A stretch of DNA of 38,445 nt, from the NCBI GenBank assembly GCA_964606895.1, contig CAZSHX010000044.1, forward strand, positions 1 to 38,445. Reading direction: 5' to 3'. Shown here piece after piece: positions 25,544 through 34,131 of the stretch. The DNA is from CAZSHX01 sp964606895 (GTDB lineage: Bacteria; Bacteroidota; Ignavibacteria; Kapaibacteriales; UBA2268). Below the pieces are notes generated by a model that was not told the origin of the DNA, made no database searches, and worked only from the letters and a program-made list of their open reading frames with translations. The position numbers were made by a program, and so were the translations under genes. Position 1 is the first letter of the stretch; each line of letters begins with the position of its first letter.

Positions 25544-25620
25544 ATATTTAAAGTTTTAATCGAAACTTATGTAACTTACGAAATTATAATGCAAATGCAA
25601 ACAAGAAATAATAATTCTTT
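25544..25620. repeat. 75-bp intergenic repeat, copy 1
   Basis: Starts 'atatttaaagttttaatcga' and contains 'aacttatgtaacttac' and 'caaacaagaaata'. It is about four-fifths identical by eye to 33972-34046, in the same orientation on the plus strand. It lies just upstream of the start of the minus-strand gene at 25525. Confidence 0.6.
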
Positions 25621-25669
25621 ATGTATATCAAGTGGCGTTTCTTAAGAATTATATCCAAAATTAGAGAAA

Positions 25670-25716
25670 CAGGGAGGCTTGTTCTACTTTATTTAGGTAG
25701 GTCACAAGCATCCCTG
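25670..25716 (-). terminator. Long-stem hairpin, possible terminator of the minus-strand operon
   Basis: CAGGGAGGCTTGT (25670-25682) and ACAAGCATCCCTG (25704-25716) pair at 12 of 13 positions around a 21-nt loop, about 54 nt past the stop of the FGE-like gene. The following minus-strand sequence (TTTCTCTAATTTT) is a weak U-tract. Confidence 0.45.
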
Positions 25717-25769
25717 TATGATTTTTGGGCAGACTCGAATTCAGCCGGAAATTTATTGTTTTTTTTTGC

Positions 25770-28367
25770 CTATTTGAATATAATCATTTTCTTCGTCTCG
25801 ATTTGGTCGTCTGTTTTGATTGTATAGAAGTACTCACCGGAATGAACGGTTTTACCTTCATTATCTTTGCCGTCCCATAGTACTTCATGAATACCGGCTG
25901 AGTAAACTCCATTAGCCAGATTCTTTACAAGCCTGCCTTGACCACTATGGATGGTTATTGATATATGTTGATTTTGAAGGTTCTCAAATTTAATCATTGT
26001 GTTTGCAAAAAACGGATTTGGGTAATTTTGCTGTAAAGAATACTCATTGATATTCTCAAATTGAACCACATCATTTGTAGTATCCGGAATTATTATTACA
26101 GACAACATCTCCGACCAGTCGCTTTCAGCTCCTTTGATATCCTTAGCTTTAGCTTTTATGCCGTAAGTCCCCTTGATCTTCCAATTGTAATTTGAAGAGA
26201 ATTCATCTCCGGATTTATTAAAAACACTCCACCCCGAATTCGTGCCATCTCCCCAATCAAAATAGTAAGCAACTGAATCGCCATCCGGATCTGTTGTTAT
26301 TGTTTTAAAAGTCATATTCTGATTTAATATACCCTCATGCAAACCGGTTGGTTTTGAAGGTATATTCGGTTTCTGATTCTGAGGCTGGGTTGCTGTGTAC
26401 ATTCTTGCAACCCTAAAGCCGATATGGTAATAAGGATGATTGGGGTCCTGAGGTCCGCGATAATAAGAAGGATTACGATTAGAAACTCTTGAATGTCCGT
26501 CGTTAACAGTATCGCCCTGAAACATATAGCCGTTATACCAATTGCCGCCTCTCATGCCTCTGTAAGGCTTCCCGTCAGGCATTTTAAAACTTGAATCCGG
26601 ACCTGTAGGATTTAAATATGAGCTTTTGCTGTAATAATCCTGCCCATACCAATCATTAACAAATTCCCATACATTGCCTGCCATGTCATAAAGCCCAAAT
26701 CCGTTAATTCCATCAGAGGTCTGATAGCTCGTTGCGGTTCCGGGCCAGTTAAACTCAGATTTCAATTGCAGCTTGCCATTATAAAATCCAACAGGTGTTG
26801 TCTGAGGATATAAATCTTCTCCGGGACCTTCATACGGGTCGCCTGACTGGGGCCAGTTTGCTTTCGTCTTATCCTGAGTGTTGCCCCATGGATAATTATA
26901 ATAAGGATTAGTTTTTCCGCCTCTACCGGCATACTCCCATTCTGCTTCGGTTGGCAATCTGTATCCGTTTTGGGTAAAATCGCAAACCCATGTTTGCAGA
27001 TTATAACACGGAGTAAGTCCGTTCTGACTGCTAAGCCAGTTGCAGTATGTCGTGGCACCAAACCACATTACTCCAACCATAGGATGTTTTGCTCTGAAAT
27101 CGGAAATTTTGAAAGAAGTTCCATCATATCCGATACTGTAATATTTAGCAAAAGCATTTGTATAGCAATAAATATCATTACCACCTTTGGCATAAACTTT
27201 ATTGTTGCGAACTTCAATCAATCCCTGTGTAAGAGCAGAATTAAGAAATTCGAGATACTGGTTGTTAGTTAATTCTGTTTTTGCCATGTAAAAAGTATCT
27301 AATTTGACTTTATGCAAGGGAAATTCATCACTGGGATGCTTGGGGTCAACAAATCCGATATGGTCACCCATTTCATACTCGCCTCCGGGTATAAGGATCA
27401 TTTCAGGAGCATCGGTCGTTATTACCGTATTTTGCCCGGATCTTACGCAAAGAACTTTTAAGGTCTGATTTGTTTTTACCTCATAAGTCGCAATACCATT
27501 TTTCATATCAAGGTACCAGGATTTTTCAGTACCGTTAGCCATGGTAGTTGATGACCAGAATTTGTCAGGCCCGACAGTTGAAAAAATCTGTTTATTAAGC
27601 GAAGGATTTATGGAATTAACGTCAACGATTGAAAAAAGTTCCTTAATATTTGGAAGTCTCCAGTCTGATTTACCTGCAAAAGTCAGATTTTCACAGTAAC
27701 TAAGAGCAGATTCCCAGTTCATTGATGCTGAAGAGGGGTTTTTAATCCATGACAAGCCCGTTCCGGCATCTGTAGCAGTTCCATCGCCATTATCGGTAAA
27801 ACCCTGTGAAATGCTATTGCCGCTAACACATCTGACATGAATTTTCCTTGTACCTCCGGCACTTACGGTTTCCGTTTTGAGATGAGCTCCGGCACCCCCT
27901 CCAGCATTGACAACCCAGATTTTATTTGCATCGTCGGGAGCTATATCCTGAGTCCACCAGTATTGGGCGGCTGTACTTGCAAAATAAGCTGTATTTAGGG
28001 CAGGATTGTTTTTGGTGTAATCATTAATATCCATCAATTCGTGTGGAGTAGGCAACCGCCAGTTACTAAGACCTCCCAAAGTCAAAGATGAAGGATAGGT
28101 CCTTGCATTTTCAATTGTCATTTCTCCACCATCAGTCTTTTGCCAGATAAGACCGGTATTGTTATCAGTTATAGTTCCATTCCCATTATCAGTATATGAT
28201 GGAGGATTTATTAAATAATCTGCATCCTCACCAAAAGTATTTGTATAACTTTGGGTTTGCCCCGTGTCCGGAAGTTTGAAAGCAAATGACTTTTGTACTT
28301 GTAAATTAGAAGCCAGAAATATAATTGTTATTGAAATTATAACTTGCGAGTATCTAAAACTAATCAT
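25770..28367 (-). CDS. T9SS-exported protein with two Lcl-type (DUF1566) domains and an FGE-like domain
   Basis: 865-aa secreted multidomain protein. After a signal peptide (about 1-30) come two DUF1566/Lcl C-terminal domains (about 57-182 and 188-310). Each opens 'YTDNGNGTITD.NTGL.W' and has a 'WRLP...EL' motif. An FGE-sulfatase (SUMF1) fold domain follows (about 320-655: 'MILIPGGEYEMGD', 'NGYRLPTEAEWEYAGRGG', 'GLYDMAGNVWEFVNDWYG', 'GMRGGNWYNG', 'IGFRVARMY'). Then come a PKD-like domain (about 660-755, 'YYFDWGDGT') and a T9SS tail ('NYPNPFFANT'). All the folded modules belong to the C-type-lectin-like group. The usual copper-binding Cys pair of true formylglycine-generating enzyme is absent from the C-terminal segment, so catalysis is doubtful and ligand binding more likely. 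It is the last gene of the minus-strand operon. RBS AAAGGA. Confidence 0.8.
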   Translation of the reverse strand: MISFRYSQVIISITIIFLASNLQVQKSFAFKLPDTGQTQSYTNTFGEDADYLINPPSYTDNGNGTITDNNTGLIWQKTDGGEMTIENARTYPSSLTLGGLSNWRLPTPHELMDINDYTKNNPALNTAYFASTAAQYWWTQDIAPDDANKIWVVNAGGGAGAHLKTETVSAGGTRKIHVRCVSGNSISQGFTDNGDGTATDAGTGLSWIKNPSSASMNWESALSYCENLTFAGKSDWRLPNIKELFSIVDVNSINPSLNKQIFSTVGPDKFWSSTTMANGTEKSWYLDMKNGIATYEVKTNQTLKVLCVRSGQNTVITTDAPEMILIPGGEYEMGDHIGFVDPKHPSDEFPLHKVKLDTFYMAKTELTNNQYLEFLNSALTQGLIEVRNNKVYAKGGNDIYCYTNAFAKYYSIGYDGTSFKISDFRAKHPMVGVMWFGATTYCNWLSSQNGLTPCYNLQTWVCDFTQNGYRLPTEAEWEYAGRGGKTNPYYNYPWGNTQDKTKANWPQSGDPYEGPGEDLYPQTTPVGFYNGKLQLKSEFNWPGTATSYQTSDGINGFGLYDMAGNVWEFVNDWYGQDYYSKSSYLNPTGPDSSFKMPDGKPYRGMRGGNWYNGYMFQGDTVNDGHSRVSNRNPSYYRGPQDPNHPYYHIGFRVARMYTATQPQNQKPNIPSKPTGLHEGILNQNMTFKTITTDPDGDSVAYYFDWGDGTNSGWSVFNKSGDEFSSNYNWKIKGTYGIKAKAKDIKGAESDWSEMLSVIIIPDTTNDVVQFENINEYSLQQNYPNPFFANTMIKFENLQNQHISITIHSGQGRLVKNLANGVYSAGIHEVLWDGKDNEGKTVHSGEYFYTIKTDDQIETKKMIIFK

Positions 28368-28390
28368 AACAATCCTTTATAATTACTTAC

Positions 28391-30088
28391 TTAATTAATC
28401 AATACCATTTTTTTAGTTAATGTACTATTACCAATAGTTATGCTATAATAATAAGTTCCGCAAGGCAAAGAGAACTTTTCAGCATCAAACGATACAGAAA
28501 ATGTACCTGCTTGCTGGAATTTATTAACCAGAGTTGTTACATCTTGACCATTTTCATCAAAAACTTTCAATTGAACGTTATTTGGATTCTTGAGAGTATA
28601 ATTGATTTGTGTTCGCTGAGCAAATGGATTTGGATAATTCTGTACTAATCTAAATTCTTCAGGTATATTTTGATTTTCGATTATTTCGGTTGTACCTGAA
28701 ATTTTTAATGTATAAGTATGTCCAATATCTCCATTATGGGAACCACCCTTTTCTTCAGTAGGCACGAATGTTTTTACATAATCAACCTTTGCAGTTGAAT
28801 CAGTAATGGTCAGAAGCAAATAACCACGTCCCGGCAAAATAGTCCCATTTAAATATCCATAATTAGTTGCCTGAGTATTTTGGATATTTCTGTTTGACGG
28901 CTGTGGACATTCCTGGTAAATTATACCATCTTTTTCTTGTTTTCCATAAAAATGGTCGTGTCCATGAAAGAAAATACTAACTTTATTATCAACCATCAAT
29001 TGATGAATCGGCTTGCCCCAACCGGGACGTTTTTTGTCAAAACTATATGTATTATTAGAATCTTTGCCACCCCATTCATAATAATCAGCTTCTTCAATTC
29101 CGCCTCGTGCGTCTTTTTCGGTCCCTCCAACCAAATTATGACAAAACACAAATTTGAACTTAGATTTACTCGACTCAAGAGTTGATTTGAACCAATTGTA
29201 TTGTTCTAAGCCGAGAGTCCAGCCCCATCCGGTTTTATTTGTAGTGTACCAATAAGGGTCGAGTACAACAAAGAGAGCATTACCCCATTCAAATGAATAA
29301 TAGTTTTGGCGCAAACCTACGAAATTTTCAGATTTTGTATTCCCTCTATAGAATGAATTTGGCTCGGGGTTTGGATAATACAATTTTCGGGTATTTGATG
29401 CCATAACAGCAAGATTATTTGCTGTGCCATCAAGTTCCCAGCCTACTTCACCCTCATGATTACCTATTATGAGAAAAAGTGGTACTGAATGGCAGATAAT
29501 ATCAAAATATGAACGCAAAAGAAGATGACGGTTTGTAATTTCAGTTTGTTTTTTTTGGGGTAACTTTTCAGACATGAAGGTATCACCCAAATCCATCAGA
29601 AAATCCGGATTTGCGGCAAGTATGTTTTGAAGAGTCAAAGCATAAGAAGCAGGATTTGAATTTGTATCAAGATGTGGGTCTGCTTCTATTGCAAACTTAA
29701 ATGTTTCACCGGTTTTTCTTTGAGTATGGAAGCTATGACTGGCATGAGTGAAATATTCCTGTGTTACCACTTCACGGTATCTCATTCTGTAGAAATACTT
29801 TGTATTCGGTTCTAATTTCTCGATAACAAAAACAAAAGGTATGCTGTCGGGACATATTGCCACAGTTGTTTGAGCAGAATAATTTAGTGAGTCAGCTCCA
29901 TATTCATAATAAACTTCTAATGTCTTATTGGCACTTGCATGGATAGTTATTGAATTGTCAGTTGGTCTTCCCAGTAGTTCATTGCAAATAAAAATTACAG
30001 GGTCTGATTCAATCTTTGATGTATTGCTGAATAAGATTAATGGCTGTAAAAACAACAGCAAAATTAATATTTTATATAATAATTTCAT
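28391..30088 (-). CDS. T9SS-exported purple-acid-phosphatase-like metallophosphoesterase
   Basis: 565-aa secreted enzyme. Signal peptide about 1-22. An N-terminal Fn3-like domain of the purple acid phosphatase type ('GRPTDNSITIHASANKTLEV', 'LEPNTKYFYRMRYRE') precedes a calcineurin-like phosphoesterase domain. All metal-ligand motifs are in order: D-x-H at 137-139 ('ADPHLD'), 'DLGDTF', 'GNHE', a His in 'FCHNL', and 'GHDHF'. The T9SS domain starts about 479 ('NYPNPFAQRT'). It probably removes phosphate from extracellular organic phosphates; the substrate is not readable. Its ATG overlaps the upstream paralogue's stop (ATGA), with AGGGGA as RBS. Confidence 0.85.
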   Translation of the reverse strand: MKLLYKILILLLFLQPLILFSNTSKIESDPVIFICNELLGRPTDNSITIHASANKTLEVYYEYGADSLNYSAQTTVAICPDSIPFVFVIEKLEPNTKYFYRMRYREVVTQEYFTHASHSFHTQRKTGETFKFAIEADPHLDTNSNPASYALTLQNILAANPDFLMDLGDTFMSEKLPQKKQTEITNRHLLLRSYFDIICHSVPLFLIIGNHEGEVGWELDGTANNLAVMASNTRKLYYPNPEPNSFYRGNTKSENFVGLRQNYYSFEWGNALFVVLDPYWYTTNKTGWGWTLGLEQYNWFKSTLESSKSKFKFVFCHNLVGGTEKDARGGIEEADYYEWGGKDSNNTYSFDKKRPGWGKPIHQLMVDNKVSIFFHGHDHFYGKQEKDGIIYQECPQPSNRNIQNTQATNYGYLNGTILPGRGYLLLTITDSTAKVDYVKTFVPTEEKGGSHNGDIGHTYTLKISGTTEIIENQNIPEEFRLVQNYPNPFAQRTQINYTLKNPNNVQLKVFDENGQDVTTLVNKFQQAGTFSVSFDAEKFSLPCGTYYYSITIGNSTLTKKMVLIN

Positions 30089-31809
30089 TTATTCCCCTGA
30101 TAAGAATGATTTAATAAAACAGCTTTGTTGGTCATTACTGTCCGGTTAACTTTCAGCTGATAGAAAAGCAGTTCAGATGAGAATTGAAAATCACTCTCCT
30201 TATTTGAAATATTGTTCAAATTTAATCTTGCATTATATATTCCCGGTTGCTGATATTCATCCACAAGAGTTGCAACAGGATTACCAAGAATATTAAATAC
30301 TTTGAGTTTTACATGACCAGCTTCGGTAATTGAATATTTAATTTCCGTACTCGAATTAAACGGATTTGGATAGTTCTGCTCTAAGTACATATCCAAAGAA
30401 TTAGGGCTATCATAATTTGCAGAAGCTGGTTTTTCGTTGATTTTAAAAGAATAGCCAAGCATTCCGTTTTTCAATGAATCTGTTTCATCCTTAGGAAGAT
30501 AGGATTTGACATAGTTCACATTAACTTCGGATTCAGATACATTAACTTTTATATACCCGGCACCATCCAGAGTTAGATCGGTATAAGCATCAGCATTAGC
30601 CAAATACCCGATTTCATAAGTCGAATCACAAGGAATGGGTACTTCCAAATAAACTAACCCATCAAGAATTTCTTTTGCAAATAAATGGTCATGACCCTGA
30701 AAAAAAACGTTAACTCCATTATCAACCATCAAGTTATGAATGGGTTTATCCCATCCGGGACGGTAATCGGAAAACTCCCATTTAGATTTTTTAGTATCTC
30801 TCCAGCCTCCCCATTCATTAAGCATTGCTGTGGAAACAGCACCACGGCCTTGACCAAGTGTATGATGAGCAAATACAAATTTATATTTAGCTTTGCTTGT
30901 TTCGAGCGTATTTTTAAACCAGAAATACTGTTTTTCTCCAATTGTCCAGTCCCAACCTTTAGGTTTCTCATTTGCTGTATAATAACGATAAACATCCATT
31001 ACAACAAAAAGTGCATCACCCCATTCCCATGCATAATAATTCTCGGGTTTACCTATGCCATAAGGTTCTTCGTCGTTATTCCCGGTGTAAAATCCATCAG
31101 GATAAGGATTCGGATAATACTTTTGTCTCCATTTTGTTTCGTAAACAGCTAAATTATTCGGCGGTGTTTGAAGCAGATAATAACCGCTTTCACCTTCATG
31201 ATTTCCAAGACATAGAAAAAGCGATGATGAATGACACAACATTCCGAAAAAAGGCAGATAATTCAAATGCAATTGTTTCACTTCTTGGTCAGTGATAGTA
31301 AAAGGATTATGGTCATCTCCGAATGTATCGCCTAAATCAAGAAGGAAATCAGCACTATCCTTTGCTTGGTTTTCCATCGAAACTTTCATTAATCCACTAC
31401 TGCCTTTCTTGTCATAAAGATGCGGGTCAGCCTGAACCGTAAAATTGAAACTGCTTCCTTTGGCTCTCTGAGTCTGGAAGAAGTAATCGTTACTTTGAGA
31501 AAATGATTGAGCCTGATTTTCCCGATATTGAAGTCTATAATAATATCTTTTATTCGGCTCTAAATTATTAATGACAAATTCTGCAGGTTCAGGAAATTGT
31601 GAAGAATAATTTAAAGTTTTTAAAGTGTAATTTCCTTTTACAATACCATATTCAACAAAAAATTCGATGTAGTTTTTTGCAAGAACATTCATCGTTATAG
31701 AATTGGAGCTCGGTCTGCCCAATATTATTGTTCCCTTTTCAAGGAAATCAGCCTTCAGCGACATACTAAAAAGTATGAAAAATATGAAGATCGCATATAT
31801 CTTTTTCAT
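30085..31809 (-). CDS. T9SS-exported purple-acid-phosphatase-like metallophosphoesterase (paralogue)
   Basis: 574-aa paralogue of the gene it overlaps. Signal peptide about 1-20, Fn3-like N-domain ('GRPSSNSITMNVLAKNYIEF'), then the calcineurin-like domain with D128-x-H130 ('ADPHLYD'), 'DLGDTFGDD', 'GNHEGE', 'FAHHT' and 'GHDHLF'. The T9SS domain starts about 473 ('NYPNPFNSSTEIKY'). All ligands for a two-metal centre appear present. The two phosphatases are a tandem duplication, diverged over much of their length and coupled by a 4-nt overlap. It is 52 nt downstream of the Spy/CnrX-like gene, so the sensor module and the phosphatases probably share one transcript. Confidence 0.85.
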   Translation of the reverse strand: MKKIYAIFIFFILFSMSLKADFLEKGTIILGRPSSNSITMNVLAKNYIEFFVEYGIVKGNYTLKTLNYSSQFPEPAEFVINNLEPNKRYYYRLQYRENQAQSFSQSNDYFFQTQRAKGSSFNFTVQADPHLYDKKGSSGLMKVSMENQAKDSADFLLDLGDTFGDDHNPFTITDQEVKQLHLNYLPFFGMLCHSSSLFLCLGNHEGESGYYLLQTPPNNLAVYETKWRQKYYPNPYPDGFYTGNNDEEPYGIGKPENYYAWEWGDALFVVMDVYRYYTANEKPKGWDWTIGEKQYFWFKNTLETSKAKYKFVFAHHTLGQGRGAVSTAMLNEWGGWRDTKKSKWEFSDYRPGWDKPIHNLMVDNGVNVFFQGHDHLFAKEILDGLVYLEVPIPCDSTYEIGYLANADAYTDLTLDGAGYIKVNVSESEVNVNYVKSYLPKDETDSLKNGMLGYSFKINEKPASANYDSPNSLDMYLEQNYPNPFNSSTEIKYSITEAGHVKLKVFNILGNPVATLVDEYQQPGIYNARLNLNNISNKESDFQFSSELLFYQLKVNRTVMTNKAVLLNHSYQGNK

Positions 31810-31861
31810 ATAATATTTTCCATTTTTAAATTAATAATACTATTTATCTGACATTTTAATA

Positions 31862-32443
31862 TCAATCTCTCCTCGGCTTGTCCTTGTCGGGTCTTGGCGG
31901 ACGTCTATCCTCTCCGGTCGGCTGATTGCCCTTTCGCCTGGATTGATTATCAGGTCTGAAATAATCTCTTATTTCTTTTACAAGTCCTACAAATTTTTCT
32001 AATTGCTCAGGAGTACAAATATTTTTAAATCGTTTGGCTTGCTCGAATCTTAATAATTCAATTTCATATTCAGTTTCTGAAATTCTTCTTGCAAGAACTT
32101 TGACAAATTCCTCATTTGTTGATTTATTAAACATGATTGAGTTCATTGAATCCCTGGCACTTCGAATTGTTCTTGAGAGTTCCTTTTCTATATCAAAATA
32201 TTCTGAACGAAGTTTTTTTATTTGTTCTACCTGACGTGAGTTCAAATTTAATTCAGTCTCGAGCACTTTTGAAACATCCCGTGGATTTTCGGAACGATTT
32301 TCTTGAATGGACACTGGTTTCTGAAGTGTGTCCTGATGTTTGTGATTTCCATTGAGCATCATAAAACCGATTGATGACAAATTCAGAACAGCAAGCACAA
32401 TGATTGTGATGATTAAAAATTTCTTTTGTGTTAAAATATCCAT
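31862..32443 (-). CDS. Spy/CnrX-like periplasmic sensor protein
   Basis: 193-aa protein with one N-terminal TM anchor ('FLIITIIVLAVLNLSSIGFM'), then a His-bearing stretch ('NGNHKHQD'). A long helical domain follows ('LNLNSRQVEQIKKLRSEYFD', 'RRISETEYEIELLRFEQAKR', 'CTPEQLEKFVGLVKEIRDYF'), the four-helix hairpin pattern of the Spy/CpxP/CnrX 'periplasmic heavy metal sensor' family. The C-terminus is a basic, Pro-rich tail. It follows the small TM protein and the ECF sigma factor, the same set of three as CnrY-CnrX-CnrH. Inferred role: senses metal or misfolded protein outside the membrane and controls release of the sigma factor. Whether the ligand is a metal cannot be seen. Confidence 0.75.
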   Translation of the reverse strand: MDILTQKKFLIITIIVLAVLNLSSIGFMMLNGNHKHQDTLQKPVSIQENRSENPRDVSKVLETELNLNSRQVEQIKKLRSEYFDIEKELSRTIRSARDSMNSIMFNKSTNEEFVKVLARRISETEYEIELLRFEQAKRFKNICTPEQLEKFVGLVKEIRDYFRPDNQSRRKGNQPTGEDRRPPRPDKDKPRRD

Positions 32444-32454
32444 TTTTCTAACTT

Positions 32455-32763
32455 CTAATTGTTAATTGAAATTGGATTAACTAATAATTCGTTCGAAATT
32501 ATCTTTAGTTCGCTTTTTCTGTCAAAAGAATTATGATTGCCGGTATTTAAAACATTTAGAATAAAACCGAAGTTTAAAATGACAAAAAATAATATCAAAA
32601 TTGTAAATTTTGTATTGGGCAATCCAGCCCTCGAATGTCTTTTTGTTTTATTCAGTCTTAATGTAAATGAATTATTCCAATCCGAGGAAAACTGAATCTC
32701 ATCAATTTCCTCAAATTCACTTAGTCTTTCAAAAACCCTACTATTTAATTCTAATTCGTTCAT
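32455..32763 (-). CDS. Small one-TM protein, probable anti-sigma factor
   Basis: 102-aa protein from the ATG at 32763, chosen because AAGGAA stands just before it; an in-frame TTG 15 nt earlier is less likely. A short acidic cytoplasmic N-part ('FERLSEFEEIDEIQFSSDW') precedes one TM segment ('FTILILFFVILNFGFILNVL') and about 30 residues outside. There is no zinc-binding anti-sigma motif (HxxxCxxC). Position between an ECF sigma factor and a Spy/CnrX-like sensor, size and topology all match the CnrY type, so it is proposed to hold the sigma factor at the membrane. No sequence family was recognised directly. Confidence 0.6.
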   Translation of the reverse strand: MNELELNSRVFERLSEFEEIDEIQFSSDWNNSFTLRLNKTKRHSRAGLPNTKFTILILFFVILNFGFILNVLNTGNHNSFDRKSELKIISNELLVNPISINN

Positions 32764-32811
32764 TTTATTTTCCTTCAAATCTTTTGACGATTTTTTTTTT
32801 TTATTCTGGCA

Positions 32812-33384
32812 CTATAGATCAATATTTTTTAAAATATTTTTAAGTTCTTCGCTTATTTTCTTTTTCCCACGATAAATAAGAGACTCGACAGCAATGATAG
32901 TTGTGTTCATAATCTCTGCAATTTCCTGATTAGAAAAGCCTTCAATCTTGCTTAATGTGAAAGCGAGCTTCTGATTCTCAGGCAATCTATTTAATGCAAG
33001 GTCAACCTCTTTCATTTTCTCTTTTTCATTTAGTAATTTGTCAGCAGTTGTCCCACCTGAAATCCAATGAGCAACATCATCCAAATGCAAAATTTTTCCA
33101 ATTGATGATATACGTTTTTTTCTGTTTCGTTTTTTAATTTCATCCAGGCTCTTAGTGGCGGCAATCCTGTAAATCCATGTTGAAAGTTTTGATTCCCCCC
33201 TGAATGACTTGATTGATTGGAATACTTCAATAAATACTTCCTGTGAAATATCTTCCGCGTCTTGTTTGTCCAATAGGAATCTATAACAAGTGTTAAGTAC
33301 TTTATTTCCATAGAGCAAAACTAACTCATTAACCGCAGTTCTATCTCCTGCTTTAAGTCTTTTTAAAAAGTTCAAATCATCCAT
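32812..33384 (-). CDS. ECF-type RNA polymerase sigma factor
   Basis: 190-aa sigma-70 family protein of group 4. Region 2 is visible as 'DAEDISQEVFIEVFQSIKSF' followed by 'LSTWIYRIAATKSLDEIKKR'. Region 4 is 'LALNRLPENQKLAFTLSKIE', then 'GFSNQEIAEIMNTTIIAVES', ending 'LIYRGKKKI'. There is no region 1 or 3. It heads the minus-strand run sigma - small TM protein - Spy/CnrX-like - phosphatase - phosphatase - FGE-like protein, with gaps of 48, 11, 52, -4 and 23 nt. Such factors usually activate their own operon; no matching promoter pair could be defined upstream. The start gives 'MDDLNFLKRLKAGD', standard for the family, though the RBS is weak. Confidence 0.92.
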   Translation of the reverse strand: MDDLNFLKRLKAGDRTAVNELVLLYGNKVLNTCYRFLLDKQDAEDISQEVFIEVFQSIKSFRGESKLSTWIYRIAATKSLDEIKKRNRKKRISSIGKILHLDDVAHWISGGTTADKLLNEKEKMKEVDLALNRLPENQKLAFTLSKIEGFSNQEIAEIMNTTIIAVESLIYRGKKKISEELKNILKNIDL

Positions 33385-33610
33385 TTAAAAATTTTCAATC
33401 AATAATTCCGTTTTTTGTATGAACCATAAATGTATTAGACAAAAAAAATCGAAAAAAGTTTATTTTATTGTCTAATTCCCATTCTCAAATTCCCCAAAAT
33501 TAATAGCGATACTCGTTTTTTACTGGTATATGTTATCAGAATAATATGATAGCATTGATTTTATTGTCGGTGATAACGAAACATAAAATTGAAATTTCAT
33601 CACAAAATTT

Positions 33611-33644
33611 AAAAGTTAGGGGGCTTAAATGCCCCCTAACTTTT
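33611..33644. terminator. Strong orphan bidirectional terminator
   Basis: AAAAGTTAGGGGGC (33611-33624) and GCCCCCTAACTTTT (33631-33644) are a perfect 14-bp inverted repeat around TTAAAT. They give a GC-rich stem with A's before and T's after on both strands. It lies 226 nt from the sigma gene start and nearly 500 nt from the TldD-like gene, with no gene ending at it. Confidence 0.75.
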
Positions 33645-33723
33645 CCTTATGAATTATCTCCTTATGCTGTCTAAGACAATGAAACAAATTATGTTCAGAC
33701 ACTTCATGGTCTTTTTGCAATAA

Positions 33724-33962
33724 TCTCTTTTAAAACATAAAGAAGCATATTCACATTTCATAAAACAAGGATACAGCTCCCGACAATAATGCAACTGAAC
33801 GGGCGATAAAAAATGCAAAAGTGAAGTAAAAAAGTCTCAGGTCAATTTAAAACCGGACAACAAGATTTTTGTGTTTTACGTTCCGTTATTGATACATGCA
33901 ACCAAAGAATTTTTGATATAATGGATTCTCTTTCTACTATTGCCAATTTTATTACGGCTTAG
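33724..33962 (+). pseudogene. IS66-family transposase remnant (C-terminal region)
   Basis: Three adjoining frames give successive pieces of an IS66 TnpC C-terminus: 'LLKHKEAYSHFI' (from 33730), 'DNNATERAIKNAKVK' (from 33782, then an in-frame TAA), and after a one-base shift 'VSGQFKTGQQDFCVLRSVID' followed by 'SLSTIANFITA' and a TAG at 33962. 'DNN.(S/T)ERAIRN.KVK.KVSGQF' followed by 'LRSVIDT' is the characteristic IS66 end. At least two frame breaks and a stop make it inactive. It is on the opposite strand to the other IS66 scrap (6369-6584) and covers a different part of the protein. Confidence 0.7.
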
Positions 33963-33971
33963 TAGTTGCGA

Positions 33972-34046
33972 ATATTTAAAGATTTCATCAAAACTTATAT
34001 AACTTACAAAAAATAATTCAAACACAAACAAGAAATATATTTCTTT
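33972..34046. repeat. 75-bp intergenic repeat, copy 2
   Basis: 'atatttaaagatttcatcaa', 'aacttatataacttac' and 'caaacaagaaata' are shared with 25544-25620 in the same order. It begins 10 nt after the IS66 remnant ends and stops about 85 nt before the TldD-like start. Confidence 0.6.
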
Positions 34047-34131
34047 TTCTGAAACTTTATCGCTAATTTTGAGTCTTACTTATTTGCCGATAAAGTGCTG
34101 TTTTATTTTTCAATTATTTTGGAGTATATTT

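Noticed and set aside
25621..25827. 68-codon plus-strand frame
   Set aside because: Overlaps the long inverted repeat at 25670-25716 and the 3' end of the minus-strand FGE-like gene; no family.
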